From: Linderina pennispora
Lineage: Eukaryota; Kickxellomycota; Kickxellomycetes; Kickxellales; Kickxellaceae
Assembly: GCF_002104995.1 (NCBI RefSeq)
Contig: NW_024468378.1
Location: 1 to 28,521, forward strand
Direction of reading: 5' to 3'
DNA length: 28,521 nucleotides
The notes below the pieces were generated by a model, which saw only the letters and a program-made list of their open reading frames with translations, had not been told where the DNA came from and did not search any database. Position 1 is the first letter of the stretch. Each line of letters begins with the position of its first letter. Shown here in pieces: positions 1 to 9,755 of the stretch. Made by a program: the position numbers and the translations under genes.

Positions 1-596
1 TGCTAGAGTTATGAAGCTAAAGAGCATAACGGAAGGAAGGATGTTGTTTCCAAGCTCCTTTACCTCCTCTTCAGTGAGCCTGGAGATATCGACAGCCTTT
101 GTTTCGCGCTGTAGTTCTCATGCTTGAAGTTTAGCAGGAGGATAATGCTACCGATGATAGCGGTGCCAAACATGGCAAAGTTGGACAAGTTGCTCTTAAT
201 GTAGGGCGGGAGATTGGTGTTGAGGTACGCATAACTGCTGACAAATGCCCCCAGTGTTGAGGCCGCACCGGCCAATGCATTGGTCATGGCACTATGATCT
301 GTGCCTCGCATGTTGGCATTAAGCCAAGCTGGCCCGACGACGACGGCAGGCGTAGTGAAAATGGGAAGGATAAGGATGAAGGCTGTGCGAGCAACTCTGT
401 TGTGTGTACAGGTTATCTCGAAGCAAAGGAAGACAAGGAGCCGCATGTTGGTCTTGCGAAGATAGGTCGTCATGATGCGCTCCTCATCAGGTGCCAGATG
501 GTCGATGTTGGTAGGAGCAGCGGCACCCTTTTCAACATCATCGTTGGAGATGATAGAAGCCTTGTTACTCGTGGGGATCAATAATTCAGACTTCAA
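1..596 (-). pseudogene. MFS permease (Dal5/allantoate-type) fragment, disrupted, runs off left edge
   Basis: The reading frame matches two separated parts of a Dal5-like major facilitator of the plasma membrane. The first ~60 residues resemble the cytosolic N-terminus and start of TM1 (DEERIMTTYLRK). They run directly into a C-terminal block resembling TM10-12 (AWLNANMRG, LPPYIKSNLSNFAMFG). The roughly 300 residues of the transport core expected between them are absent. The open frame starts at a TTG (596); the first in-frame ATG is at 473, inside the similarity, and no upstream ATG is in frame. A TATA-like element lies at 612-619. The frame stops at 60, but near 110-112 a one-base change opens another frame reading VDISRLTEEEVKELG, a typical tail of this family, which continues to position 1. 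I infer a decayed or mis-assembled transporter; substrate cannot be told. Confidence 0.55.
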
Positions 597-1234
597 ACAA
601 AGTAGGCTTTGGTTTTATAGGTAGCAGAAAGTGTGGTTGGATGTGGAGGAGGATGCTAAGACTGGTAAATACTGGTAGATTCGGCAAAGTATTGTCTACC
701 GATCCTAGGCACATTATATGTATGTATCTCTCTCTGTAGACAACACAACAACGGCTGCGTTATCTATTTAAGGTAGCAAATTCAGTACTCGAGTCGTGCA
801 GACAAACATGTTCTTTATATTGGACAGTCACTATTCCGAACAGAACACGTCCACCGAATTGCCTCTTCTGTATAAAAAAAAACTCGCAACACAGATCGTA
901 GGCATGGTCAAACAAAACGGCCAAACGCGCAGATGGCGACCATGTGATCCACGTCAATCCACATACGATCACCACCAGCTACTTGGGAGGTAGGCAGCTC
1001 TGCCATTGCTTGGGCACTGAATGGGAAGCACGGAGGTCTCTAGCTTCCGGGCTCAGCAGGGTTTTTGCAGAACCGTGTCGTTTGCTCAAAAGAACTCGAA
1101 GCCAATGCTGCTACAAGCCCGCAAACGTTACCCGGGTCCGTACTTTTCACATCACGTCTACTCCTGTGCTTTACTCGGCTATCCAGCTTGAATTAATGAA
1201 TCTATTAAAGGAATTCACAGAAAGCAGATGGATA
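597..1234. other. Intergenic stretch, no gene recognised
   Basis: 638 bp between the 5' end of the MFS fragment and the 3' end of the OSH3-type gene, both on the minus strand. It should hold the promoter of the first and the terminator of the second. It is more AT-rich than the flanking coding DNA, with a run of A at 876-884. Short open frames here show no family resemblance. Confidence 0.6.
612..619 (-). promoter_or_regulatory. TATA-like element of the MFS fragment
   Basis: The minus strand reads CTATAAAACC around 612-621, only ~20 nt before the TTG at the head of the MFS open frame. Transcription starting 25-30 nt downstream of it would begin inside the conserved N-terminal similarity, which supports damage to the gene's 5' end. 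Confidence 0.35.
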
Positions 1235-4200
1235 TTACCACAGCTTGGCGGCAGGATCAAACGTGTGGTTTGCACGGTCATCCCAATACCCGCCTTTGTA
1301 TTGCCACGACCTGCCTGTCTCGCTGTATGGATCTTCCCGCTCCTCAAACCATTTTGTCTTCCATTCCTCGCCCTTGGCGTCCCGCTCGCGCTTGCGCTCC
1401 CGCTGTGCCTCCTCCAACTCATGCTTGGTCTCCTCGGCATCCTGCAGGCGGCCCTCTTCGTAATGCACGCTGATCGGGGCGGAAGCGCGTGTCGGTGGGC
1501 GGCAGAGACTTGGCTGTCGCTGCGACCAGCTCATTCAGGCACATGGTGAAGTAGCTGAAGCTGTAGTACTTGTCAGCGTTGGGCGGCAGCCGCCAAGTGC
1601 CGTCCAGAGTATGTCAGACTTTGTGGTGGATTTTTCGTGCCGCAGCTGCGTTGGCCAGTTGCCCGGCGCAAAACGCGGTCAACCTTGCCGTCCCCTTTGC
1701 GGTGCAGGTGCACTCAACCATGTCGTTGGACGAGCTGAACATGCCGCCCTCCTTGAAGTGGACAGTGCAGTAGTCCCCAGTGGTTTGGTTGGTGATCCGC
1801 ATCTCGCCAGTGAAGTCGACGGTGCGATTGCCAGTGATTAGACCGCGAACCAACGCTGAGGGCTTGCCGTATGTAAAGTGATCGCCGTGTTTCAGCAGCT
1901 CAATGTGCACGTTCGACGTCTGGATCATTTCCATCGACTTGCCCCAGAACTTGCTCTTGCCCGACGAATCTTGCCAGAAACGGTAGTTGGGCGAGTCTGC
2001 GTAGCAGGCCATGACCGGTGGGTGGTGCGAGACCTTCTCAGACACAAAGCGGGAAGCCCATGTGCGGATCGACTTTCTCATACGTCTCGCCCAAAAGCGG
2101 GTTGAAGGGCTTGCGCTCAGCGCGGTGCTTCTTTGATGACAGTGTACTGATAGCGAAAAGCTGCAACATACATCAGTCGATCAATACTGTCGCCCATCTC
2201 GTCGGCCCTGGCTAAAATGCGACTGTACATGAGCTCCTCACACAGCGCCTGTAGCGCGTTGATGGGCTCATTCATAACCAGCGGCATTGCAATGCTGGTC
2301 AGGTCCTTGCCGACGTTCTTGCGCAGAATTGAGATCAGACTGACGTTCGCCTCGCACATTATCGCCGGGAGCTCTGTGCGTGGCTCGTGGCCAACAATTT
2401 GGTCCTTGACACGGTCCAGCGTAACCTCGGGCCTATTGTCAAGATCCGTGTATTCCGTGTCCTGATCCTGTTTCAAAGGAGATTCAGGGTATGGCTCAGA
2501 TGTCGATGGGCGCGGCGACGCCAGCCGGTGCTTGACCATGGCCTCGACAAAATCGGGGTCGCGGATCAGATCGCGGTGCATGCGGATATTGCGGTTGGTG
2601 CTGCTGTGGTTTGCGCTGCCTCCATAGAACGCGTCGTCATTGTCGCTGTCGCTGATGCTGTCGGCATCGTCCTGTCCGGAGGTCGGGGTGATGCTAGGGT
2701 CCAACGTAGGTGTGCCGCCATCTGAGGTGGACCCGGGGCTTCCATTGGTAGTGATGGCGGGGATCTTGCCAGCAACAGGTGACTCAAAAGCTGGGGCCTC
2801 AGACAACGTGCGGGCCACGTCTGTTGGCGACAACTTGGGTGACGGCGACAGCTTGAGATCCTCGTGTGCAACCTCCAGAACCTCGTTTGTATCATAAAAT
2901 ATGTCGGACCCGGAGGCAGACAGGAACGACATGCGCGAGTCTGTGTGCGCGATGGTGGGTGGTGCGGATCCGGTATCTCTGCACACAATGAGGTTTGACA
3001 CCTGGGACTGGCTGTCCTGACGGTCCGACTGCTCCTGCTGTTGCACTGCCACCTCGTGGTCAGACAGGTGGTGAATCAGGATGCTGGCGTTATCCTTGAG
3101 CAGACGCAGGTACATGAGCGCCTGGCTCTGGAATGTTGCGACTGGAATGCTGCCGACATTATTAGCCAGCCTCTGCAGCTGGCTGATAGAATCATCCATG
3201 CTGGCCTGCAGCAGCTGCAAATGCCGGCTGTCTGCCTTCACTCCGCCAGTCGCTGCCGGCGGGACGGTATCGCAGGTAACAGGCGGGCGGAGCTGGGTGG
3301 AATTGTTGAATCCGGCGTCTGTTGATATGGTCACAGTCGCTGGATGCTGGGCTGCCTGGTCTTTGACATTCTGGAAGGCTGTGACCCAGGAGCTGAAATC
3401 GTCATCGCTGAGGGCACGCAGCTGCATGAATCCTTCGTCACCATCGACAATGACGATGCGGTCCTCCTTGGACATCGACACGACTGCGTTAACAATGTCA
3501 ACCTTTGAGCGCACAACACCGCCTTCAGTCGTCGAATACGACAACCAGCGACCCTGTAGTGAAAACCAGCGGTTGGCCCATCCCTGCATTCTCTTGCGCT
3601 TCTTCTTCAACAGCCATCCGCTCTGAACCACGGCTGGGACGTCCTCGGTAGCCTCAGTTGCCTTCTCCTTGACGGCAACGCACATAGAGAGCCGCTTGGA
3701 GGTGTTCTTCGAGAACGAGTTGTCGAAATACAAAATGTATGTGCCGGGCTCGGCCGCGTTCCACGAGCCCTTGATGGTCGACCTCGATGACTCGTAGTGC
3801 TTGAGCGGGATTAGCTCGGTCACATTCTTGTCTTGCAGTTTGAAATACCCTCCGCGCTGCTTCGCCGCCAGGTCGTTCTGTGATCGGGCCAGGTTCGCTG
3901 TCCGCACGTCCGGCTCGGCCAGCTGGCCGGAAGATGCCGATGAGGGATTCTTTTTGCCGCGGAACGATGCTGTGCCAGCCACTTTGGGCGTCGGTATTGG
4001 GGTCACTGTGGTGCTGCCTGCGGCAGTCGAAATTCCACCTGCTTTGCCGATGGTTCCGAGCGGCGTAAGGTGTGCGGATGCGCCCATCGTCGCTGTAGCC
4101 GCCGGCTGCTGGCGCCCGGCGGTAAAACAGGCCAAAGTCGATATTCTTGCGCTTTGTTGAAAACCACCACTGGATGGTGCAAGGGGCGCGGGTGATGCTG

Positions 4201-4247
4201 ATAGGGTGCAGGTACGCATCTCTGGGAAGAATTTCGAGCTCCTCCAT
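1235..4247 (-). CDS. OSH3: Oxysterol-binding-protein homologue with GOLD-like, PH and ORD domains (Osh3-type), frameshifted in the given sequence
   Basis: Predicted lipid-transfer protein of ER-membrane contact sites, about 1,002 aa. It starts at ATG 4247 (MEELEILPRDAYLHP), giving an Osh3-like GOLD segment with STKRKNIDFGLFY (residues 30-42). A PH domain follows at ~208-296 (SGWLLKKKRKRMQGW) and the sterol/PIP-binding ORD at ~635-1002. The ORD contains PFNPLLGETYEK, the signature EKVSHHPP, and the closing KGGYWDDR before TAA at 1235. A FFAT-like IFYDTNE lies at 449-455. The frame is broken at six homopolymers: 4115-4117 (CCC), 2156-2159 (AAAA), 2051-2053 (GGG), 1631-1635 (TTTTT), 1604-1605 (CC) and 1462-1463 (AA). 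Five are one base too long and the 1604 site is one too short. Repair gives 3,009 nt, divisible by three, with conserved residues across each junction. Domain identity is firm; the exact Osh paralogue is inferred from the GOLD-PH-ORD order. Confidence 0.9.
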
Positions 4248-4862
4248 CTCTGGCTAAAACAAGTGTACTAATAGAGTGTGCAAATAAGTCAGACGGGGGA
4301 CATCAAGCTAAAAAGGCGAAACTGAGAAGTCCGGGGGTGTTTACGAGACAACAATAGGTGCGATGTTGACATCTGCAGGCCTCGGCCAAAGTCCGCTCAT
4401 CGACCCCTCTCCGCAAACATCAGAGCATCCCATGCATGGTGCAGGTCAGTCGCGCTGTGCTCTAGTGCATCTATTGTTAGCACATGTCAGCGGGTGGGCT
4501 GCAATATAGAAGAGCGTAGTGCAACGGCTACGTGGCGTTAATGCCTGGCAAGGAGCCTGGCGCACAGCCCAGATCAGACGCACCCTGAACTGTGACTAGC
4601 CCACGGCGAGATGGTCTCGCTGAAATCGGGCCGGCTCGATCATGGCAGCTCGGTTCGGTTAATTTTTTAGTCATCAGCGACTGCGTCTTATGCGTAATCG
4701 TTGCTGCGAGAAAGCCGCAGGCAGTCCGTGATTCTTGGCAGGCAGGTTCCTGGGTATAAACGGGTGACTGGCCACGCATCTGTCCTGGGGAGTGCTTTGG
4801 CTTTCTTTGTTTCTCCAACAGTCACTTCAATTTCACATTTCCCTTTTCTTCTTTTTGTAAAA
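4248..4862. other. Divergent promoter interval between the OSH3-type and MIX17 genes
   Basis: 615 bp separating two divergently transcribed starts. It contains a TATA box for the rightward gene and a pyrimidine-rich tract (about 4801-4858) just before its ATG. I see no RNA gene or conserved protein frame in it. Confidence 0.6.
4755..4760 (+). promoter_or_regulatory. TATA box of MIX17
   Basis: GGGTATAAACGG lies about 105 nt upstream of the ATG at 4863 and is followed by a CT-rich tract, a common fungal initiator arrangement. Assignment is by position only. Confidence 0.5.
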
Positions 4863-5449
4863 ATGGCTCGCTCTCGTGGACGTTCTTCCCGCCCCATGTC
4901 GGCTCCTCCCCGCCGTGAGGCCCACACCATGGCTGCCCCCCCGCCGGCTGCCCACCATCCCGCGCCTGCCGCCGCTCCTACCGCCGCTCCTGCCGCGGCC
5001 GCCCAGCCCCAGCAGCCGGGTCTCTTTGCCCAGATGGCTTGCCACCGCCGGTGGTGTCGCCGTCGGCTCTGCCATTGGCCACACAGTCGTAAGTACTCCG
5101 CGCGAATTATTTTCAGAACGTGTTCCACGATATTCGATTGATGCAGCCCTTATCTCTGTTCTGCTGATGATTTCCCCCCTGTGATCTGTGTAGGGTGCCG
5201 CCGTCACCGGTATGTTCAGCGGAGGTGGCAGCAGCGAGGCGGCTCAGCCTGCCCAGCAGCAGACTGCCCCGCAGGCTGCTAGCTATGACCAGCATGCTCA
5301 GTCGTTTCCAGGGTGTGCGCTCGTGTGATGCCGACGCCAAGGCGTTCACGCGCTGCCTTGAGAGCACCAACAACGACATGTCGTCGTGCCAGTACTACCT
5401 CGATATGCTGAAGCAGTGCCAGTCGTTCGCCAGCTCGCAGAGCCTCTAG
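4863..5449 (+). CDS. MIX17: Twin-CX9C mitochondrial protein, MIX17/CHCHD2-CHCHD10 family
   Basis: Predicted 159-aa small protein of the mitochondrial intermembrane space, expected to be oxidised and retained by Mia40. Exon 1 is 4863-5088 and exon 2 is 5194-5449. The intron is GTAAGT...TGTGTAG (105 bp). The N-terminus is Arg/Ser-rich then Ala/Pro-rich, like the targeting region of CHCHD2. The middle is the glycine-rich helix AGGVAVGSAIGHTV/GAAVTGMFSGGG split by the intron. The CHCH domain has two perfect CX9C pairs: C-DADAKAFTR-C and C-QYYLDMLKQ-C. Two extra T's break the frame, at 5039-5040 (TT) and 5305-5307 (TTT). Removing one from each gives 480 coding nt. It ends 73 bp before the stop of the convergent TrpRS gene. 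Family assignment is strong; the function of this subfamily in respiration/cristae is family knowledge. Confidence 0.9.
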
Positions 5450-5522
5450 TTTCCTTCTTTTCCAGTTGCAAATACAATGCGGTAGCTATCTTTGACTGGT
5501 CTTTTTCTATACCAAAAATGCT

Positions 5523-6764
5523 CTATTTCTTGGCCAAAGCCGTGTACGGGCGCGGATACACCGGGTCCATAAAGTTCTTGACGTCGGCATCGGTGATGGC
5601 GGCCTCGCGCTCTTGGAACTTGCCAACAAACTCCTGGATTACAGCAATGCACCTTGCCTTCATCTCGCCCGACGTGATCTCGCCCTTGCGGTAACCCTCG
5701 GCCAGGTCCTCAATCTCCTTGTCGTCTTCCAAAAAGTACGTCAGGTACTGGAACGGCACGTCGACGTCGGGGTTGCCGCCGTACATGCGGTGCTCATCCA
5801 GCGACGTGCGGCCACCTGAGAAGGCATAGCGGTTGATCTTCTTCTTGATCTGCGCCTGCGTGTCACTCATGAAGATGGCAGAGACATCGTTCGACGAGCT
5901 CATCTTGGAGGTCGAGCCCTGCAGCGCCGGCAGGAAGCGCGCGTGGATCAGCGATGGCTTCTTGTGCTTCAGGCGCTGGGACACGTCGCGCGTCAGGCGG
6001 AAGTACGGGTCCTGGTCGATGCCGCACGGGATCAGGCACGGCACATCCTTGCGCTCGCCAAAGATGTCGGGGAATGACGAGCAGAAGGCTGGCGCCGCCT
6101 CAATGCTAGGGAAGTGGATCTTTCCAATGTGGTCGCTCTCCTTGAATCCGAACGACGCCTTGGCCGTGCTGTACGTGACCATGCGAGAGATGCGCAGGAC
6201 GTTGCGGTAGAACGCACCGCCCATGTACTCAATGTCCGAGAAGATAAACGTCTTCTCGGGCTTGAAGCCGATCGCGGCGATTTCACGCACTGTGTTGAAC
6301 GCATACTCGTTCGCCTGCTCCAGCGTCAGGTCATTCTTGAACAGGAACTTCTCGTCGTCAGTCAGCTGCACCACAAGCGGGCAGTCAAACACATCCTGCA
6401 GCCACTTGCAGAAAATGAACGGCATCATATGTCCAATGTGCATGTGCCCGCGGCTCGGCCCACGCCCCGTGTACAGGTAGAACGGCTTGCCCTGCTCGTA
6501 CCGCTCGAGGATCTTCTCCAGCTCGCGATGCGAGAAGAAGATTCCGCGCCGCAGATACAGGTGCGGCTTCTGCCCCGTGGCCGTCTCGAACCGCTCCAGC
6601 AGAGCGTCATCGATCTTGCGCGTGCCGAACTGCTTAATGAGCTTGTCGTAGTCAATTGCCTGCTGCACACCGTCGACCACGGCGCCCTCGACCTCCCACG
6701 GCGTGATGTTCTGCTCCAGAGACATGTTCTCGGTAGCTTGGGTTAGTTCCTGCGTCTCGGCCAT
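5523..6764 (-). CDS. WRS1: Cytosolic tryptophan-tRNA ligase (TrpRS)
   Basis: Charges tRNA-Trp with tryptophan using ATP, a class Ic synthetase acting in the cytosol. The single uninterrupted exon encodes 413 aa, typical of the eukaryotic/archaeal-type enzyme. Visible signatures are the HIGH-type motif GHMHIGH (106-112), the Trp-pocket region CGIDQDPYFRLTRDV (247-261) and the KMSKS-type KMSSS (287-291). There is no mitochondrial presequence, and the N-terminus (MAETQELTQATENM) lacks an obvious WHEP domain. The ATG at 6764 is in a good context (CAATATGGCC), and the conserved block begins about residue 35. Notably this gene has no frameshift although its neighbours do. Its start faces PAF1 across 344 bp; its stop faces MIX17 across 73 bp. 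Confidence 0.97.
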   Translation of the reverse strand: MAETQELTQATENMSLEQNITPWEVEGAVVDGVQQAIDYDKLIKQFGTRKIDDALLERFETATGQKPHLYLRRGIFFSHRELEKILERYEQGKPFYLYTGRGPSRGHMHIGHMMPFIFCKWLQDVFDCPLVVQLTDDEKFLFKNDLTLEQANEYAFNTVREIAAIGFKPEKTFIFSDIEYMGGAFYRNVLRISRMVTYSTAKASFGFKESDHIGKIHFPSIEAAPAFCSSFPDIFGERKDVPCLIPCGIDQDPYFRLTRDVSQRLKHKKPSLIHARFLPALQGSTSKMSSSNDVSAIFMSDTQAQIKKKINRYAFSGGRTSLDEHRMYGGNPDVDVPFQYLTYFLEDDKEIEDLAEGYRKGEITSGEMKARCIAVIQEFVGKFQEREAAITDADVKNFMDPVYPRPYTALAKK

Positions 6765-7108
6765 ATTGCTGCTTGCGAAAAGAAAGTGCTGGTGCTGTTT
6801 AAACGCTCAAATGAAGAAGAATGAAAGGCAGGGCTTTTGCGAAACGGTCCGTGCCGTGTACTGTTCGAAAATTTGAGTCATCTTCGGGCCCAACATGCGC
6901 TGCTGATCTGGTGATCCCTCCCGCTAATTCAGCCGCTTTTCTGAGAACAAGGGGCTGGGGCACGACGCGCCATTCCTCCCCTCTGCTCGCTGCTCGAATT
7001 ACCCGATAGTTTACTTCATTACCAAGCTGCACACATTTCCTCTCTACGCATCAGTTGCTACGGCAAGTATACCAAGGACGGAACGCGTTAACGCACATAC
7101 ACCCTGAA
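6765..7108. promoter_or_regulatory. Bidirectional promoter interval, TrpRS/PAF1
   Basis: The 344 bp between two divergent start codons must carry promoter elements for both genes. I see no clear TATA box on either side; a short GTTAACGC palindrome-like site is at 7087-7094. No ORF here is convincing. Confidence 0.5.
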
Positions 7109-8587
7109 ATGTCGTCGGCGTCCAAGCAAAACAAAAAGTACGCTTCTGTTTGACACCAATCGCTGTTCATAGCTCAGCGTCTTTTTTTTTTTTATAATTC
7201 CCTCAATGCTTGCCAGCTTTTGGTTCTAACCACACGCCGCTGTTTACTTTTAGGAGTATTGGAAAGGAGTTTCTGTGCAAGGTTCGGTACCAGAACCCAC
7301 TGCCCGTGGTCCCCTTTCCTCCCAAACTGCTGCCGATTCCGCCGACATACGTAGACGCGAACGGTGGCTCGTACAGCCAGGCACGGCTCGCACACTATGT
7401 CGAATACCGGCACACAACATTGGAGGAGGCGACACCGTACCCGATGCACATTGACGCCGACCTGGGCATGCCGATCGATCCGTGCATGCTGGGGACATTT
7501 GATGAAGACTACAGGCCAGGTGCCCTCCAGCCGCAGGAGCTCGATCCAAGAGATGAATTCTTGTTGAATCTCCCCACCACCACTGAGCCAGCAGCACCCG
7601 CACCGAACACCAGCAGCACCAGCACGTCTGGCGGCCCAGCTGCCAGGCCCGTGGTGCGCGTGCAGGAGAAGCGCAAATTTGATCACTCGCTTGAGGGCCA
7701 GCTGCAGGCGATCGAAGATACATTTGCATGCTACGCCAAATACGCCGACCTCGAGGATGGCCAGGCGAGGCTGTTGCGTGACATGAAGCACCCGACGAAC
7801 TCGAAGCTGACTGCCGTCGAGGCCATCCCGGTGTTCCCCCGACGAGCACACTTGGGTCAACAACTACACAGCCTTCACGCTCGACATGTGCCCGGAGCCG
7901 CAGTACACAAGCATGAAGAACTGCCCTGGCATGGACGCTGCGAAGCGCCAGAAGCTCGGCGATGAGGCGCGCCAGTCGATCGTGTTTAGGCTGCGCGACC
8001 GCACCAACAACTTTGGCCAAAGTGAACGGTGGGTTGAGTCGTTCCTGCCTGAAGACAGCGAAATGGCGACCAAGATCCACGAGCGGCTGACTGATGGCAG
8101 GCAGGCAGGCGAGCAGGACTCGGGCGTCGAGTATCGCTTTGAGAAGGCGCGCGATTACGATCTACCGGGGCTCTCCGAGGCACACCGCCAGGACATGTAC
8201 ATGTTCACTATCAATAACGGCGAGGCTGTGTATGTGCCAATCAAGTCGCGCGCCATGCTGAAGCGCCGTCAGGTCCCGCTGAACGTCCAGCTAGAGGAGG
8301 AGCGCGACGACCCATTATATGTCACGCATATGGGGCTGCAGCTGCGCGAGATGAAAGAGGAGGAGATCCAGGACCAGCAGGAAGCCATGAACAAGCTGCG
8401 CAAGAAGATCAAGGAGGAAATTGTCCACAACACTGGGCGCACCGAGGAAACGGACGAGAATGTCGATATTGGCGATGACATGTTTGACGATAGTCAGGAC
8501 ATCGACTCAGCCCACGAGGACAGTCGTCGCCGCCACCGCCGCTCAGCTTCGTTCTCATCGTCGTCTAGCAGGGTAGATGATTTTTGA
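7109..8587 (+). CDS. PAF1: RNA polymerase II-associated factor PAF1
   Basis: Core subunit of the nuclear Paf1 complex, which travels with RNA polymerase II and supports elongation and co-transcriptional histone modification. Exon 1 (7109-7137) encodes MSSASKQNK plus two bases. The intron 7138-7253 (GTACGC...TTTTAG) has a branch site TTCTAAC at 7225-7229. Exon 2 is 7254-8587. The start of exon 2, FLCKVRYQNPLPVVPF, matches the classic PAF1 N-terminus. Later blocks are LKHPTN-like KHPTNSKLTAVEAIPVFPDE and YVPIKSRAMLKRR. The C-terminus is acidic then Ser/Arg-rich (DDMFDDSQDID, RRHRRSASFSSSSS), as in PAF1. One extra C in CCCCC (7836-7840) breaks the frame; removal gives 453 aa. Identity is firm from several colinear motifs. 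Confidence 0.93.
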
Positions 8588-9026
8588 GCAATATGGATTT
8601 TTACTATACTGCAACAGAATCCCTGCTGTGTGGCACCACCGCACAGACCGATTGCATGTGGCTGGATGTCTTGACCTACCTCTATACGATTTTATATCCC
8701 AGAATGTGTCCGCCTATTCACTGTAATGTTTTTTATTGACTGAAAGGACCCACACTCTTTTGAGCCTCACAGCGAGTATGCGTGACTCCCTCCGTGGACT
8801 CTTAAAATAGGATTCTCTCTTTACGCCGATGGATTCAGATCCTAAGGTGTCAAATATATATCTGAATAGCACTGGGAAATCGAACATTGAACCATATATC
8901 AAAGCCCCACTCGTCTTAGGCCCTTCGCATTTTGTAGATCCAGTAGTTTAAAACGAGCCACTCAACTTTCACATCCTCGGTACCCAGACTTGGAACCGCT
9001 GGCTTGCTGCGATACTTCAGTCCTAG
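8588..9026. other. Stretch between PAF1 and the Fanzor-like remnant
   Basis: About 440 bp, AT-richer than its neighbours, holding the PAF1 3' UTR. A 40-codon ATG frame begins at 8829 but resembles nothing I know. If the nuclease element once had its N-terminal half here, it is no longer recognisable in any frame; all frames carry stops. Confidence 0.5.
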
Positions 9027-9566
9027 TTCGGTCCAGATCCTGTGCTAATCAGGGATAATTGTGGCGCATCGATGGCCCGACACCATGCGCCGATTCGCGG
9101 CAAGGGACGGTACAACATGTTCAAGCACCATGGCTTTGAGGTATATCTGGCCGACGAATTCCAGACATCATCGATGTGCCCGTTCTGCTGCAAAAAGTCA
9201 CTGCAGACATTCCGGCATGTTCCCAACCCGCGGCCCTACCAGAGATCGAAGAGCCCAGTTGTGAAGTGCCATGGCCTTCTCCGCTGTACAAGCAAGTCAT
9301 GTAAGCGAACCATGGCACAATACAGGCGGGTCTATTCGTCTCGGCTCTTGAACCGCGATCTTGCAGCAGTTCTAAACTTCAGACTCATTTTCCAGTCACT
9401 CTGTGGTCCAGGTGATATTTCTGAACGGCTCTGTCGTTCTACGGCCATTGCTGCCAATGCTTCTGGCACCACCCCTGCAACAAAGAACCCGCGCAAGAGG
9501 CGTGCAGCAGCAGGAGGCGATTCTGTTGCCAGCAGCAGCGAGCCAGCGCTGAAGCGCCTACGCTGA
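9027..9566 (+). pseudogene. C-terminal remnant of a Fanzor/TnpB-like RuvC nuclease (OrfB zinc-ribbon protein)
   Basis: The frame opens after TAG 9024-9026 and ends at TGA 9566; the first ATG is 9072, so only ~164 aa could be made by normal initiation. Numbering from 9042, it shows HHAPIRGKG (14-22), the TnpB-type lead-in YLADEFQTSSMCPFC (35-49) and NPRPYQR (62-68). Next come HGLLRC (77-82) and the second zinc pair CTSKSC (82-87). The RuvC-III block NRDLAAVLN follows, with the catalytic-type Asp at residue 106 (9357-9359). This spacing, with an insertion inside the zinc ribbon, is what eukaryotic TnpB homologues show. The RuvC-I and RuvC-II parts and the N-terminal domain are missing. The tail is basic (NPRKRR, ALKRLR). 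It sits between two convergent genes, a tolerant site for transposon insertion. Alternative: a domesticated zinc-ribbon protein. Confidence 0.7.
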
Positions 9567-9755
9567 GCAGGCCATCAAGGTGGGAGATGTCCATGATCGA
9601 CATTACACCAACAACCATCCGACACGTTCAAATGACCGGTTCGTCGTGATGCATTTATCGACGTGTCAACCCATGCTGACTAGCAGCCGAGCTCGCATCG
9701 CGAGTGAAGTAATTCTAGTAAGGGTATAAAACAAATTATATTTCACTTTTTGCTG

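Noticed and set aside
944-1549. 201-codon plus-strand frame
   Set aside because: Its right half is antisense to the conserved C-terminus of the Osh3-type gene; the left half has no similarity.
4528-5207. Antisense frames over MIX17
   Set aside because: Gly/Arg-rich shadows of the Ala/Pro-rich coding strand.
8829-8951. 40-codon frame starting MDSDPKVSN as a possible N-terminal piece of the Fanzor-like gene
   Set aside because: No RuvC-I/II motif, different frame and stops between it and the remnant.
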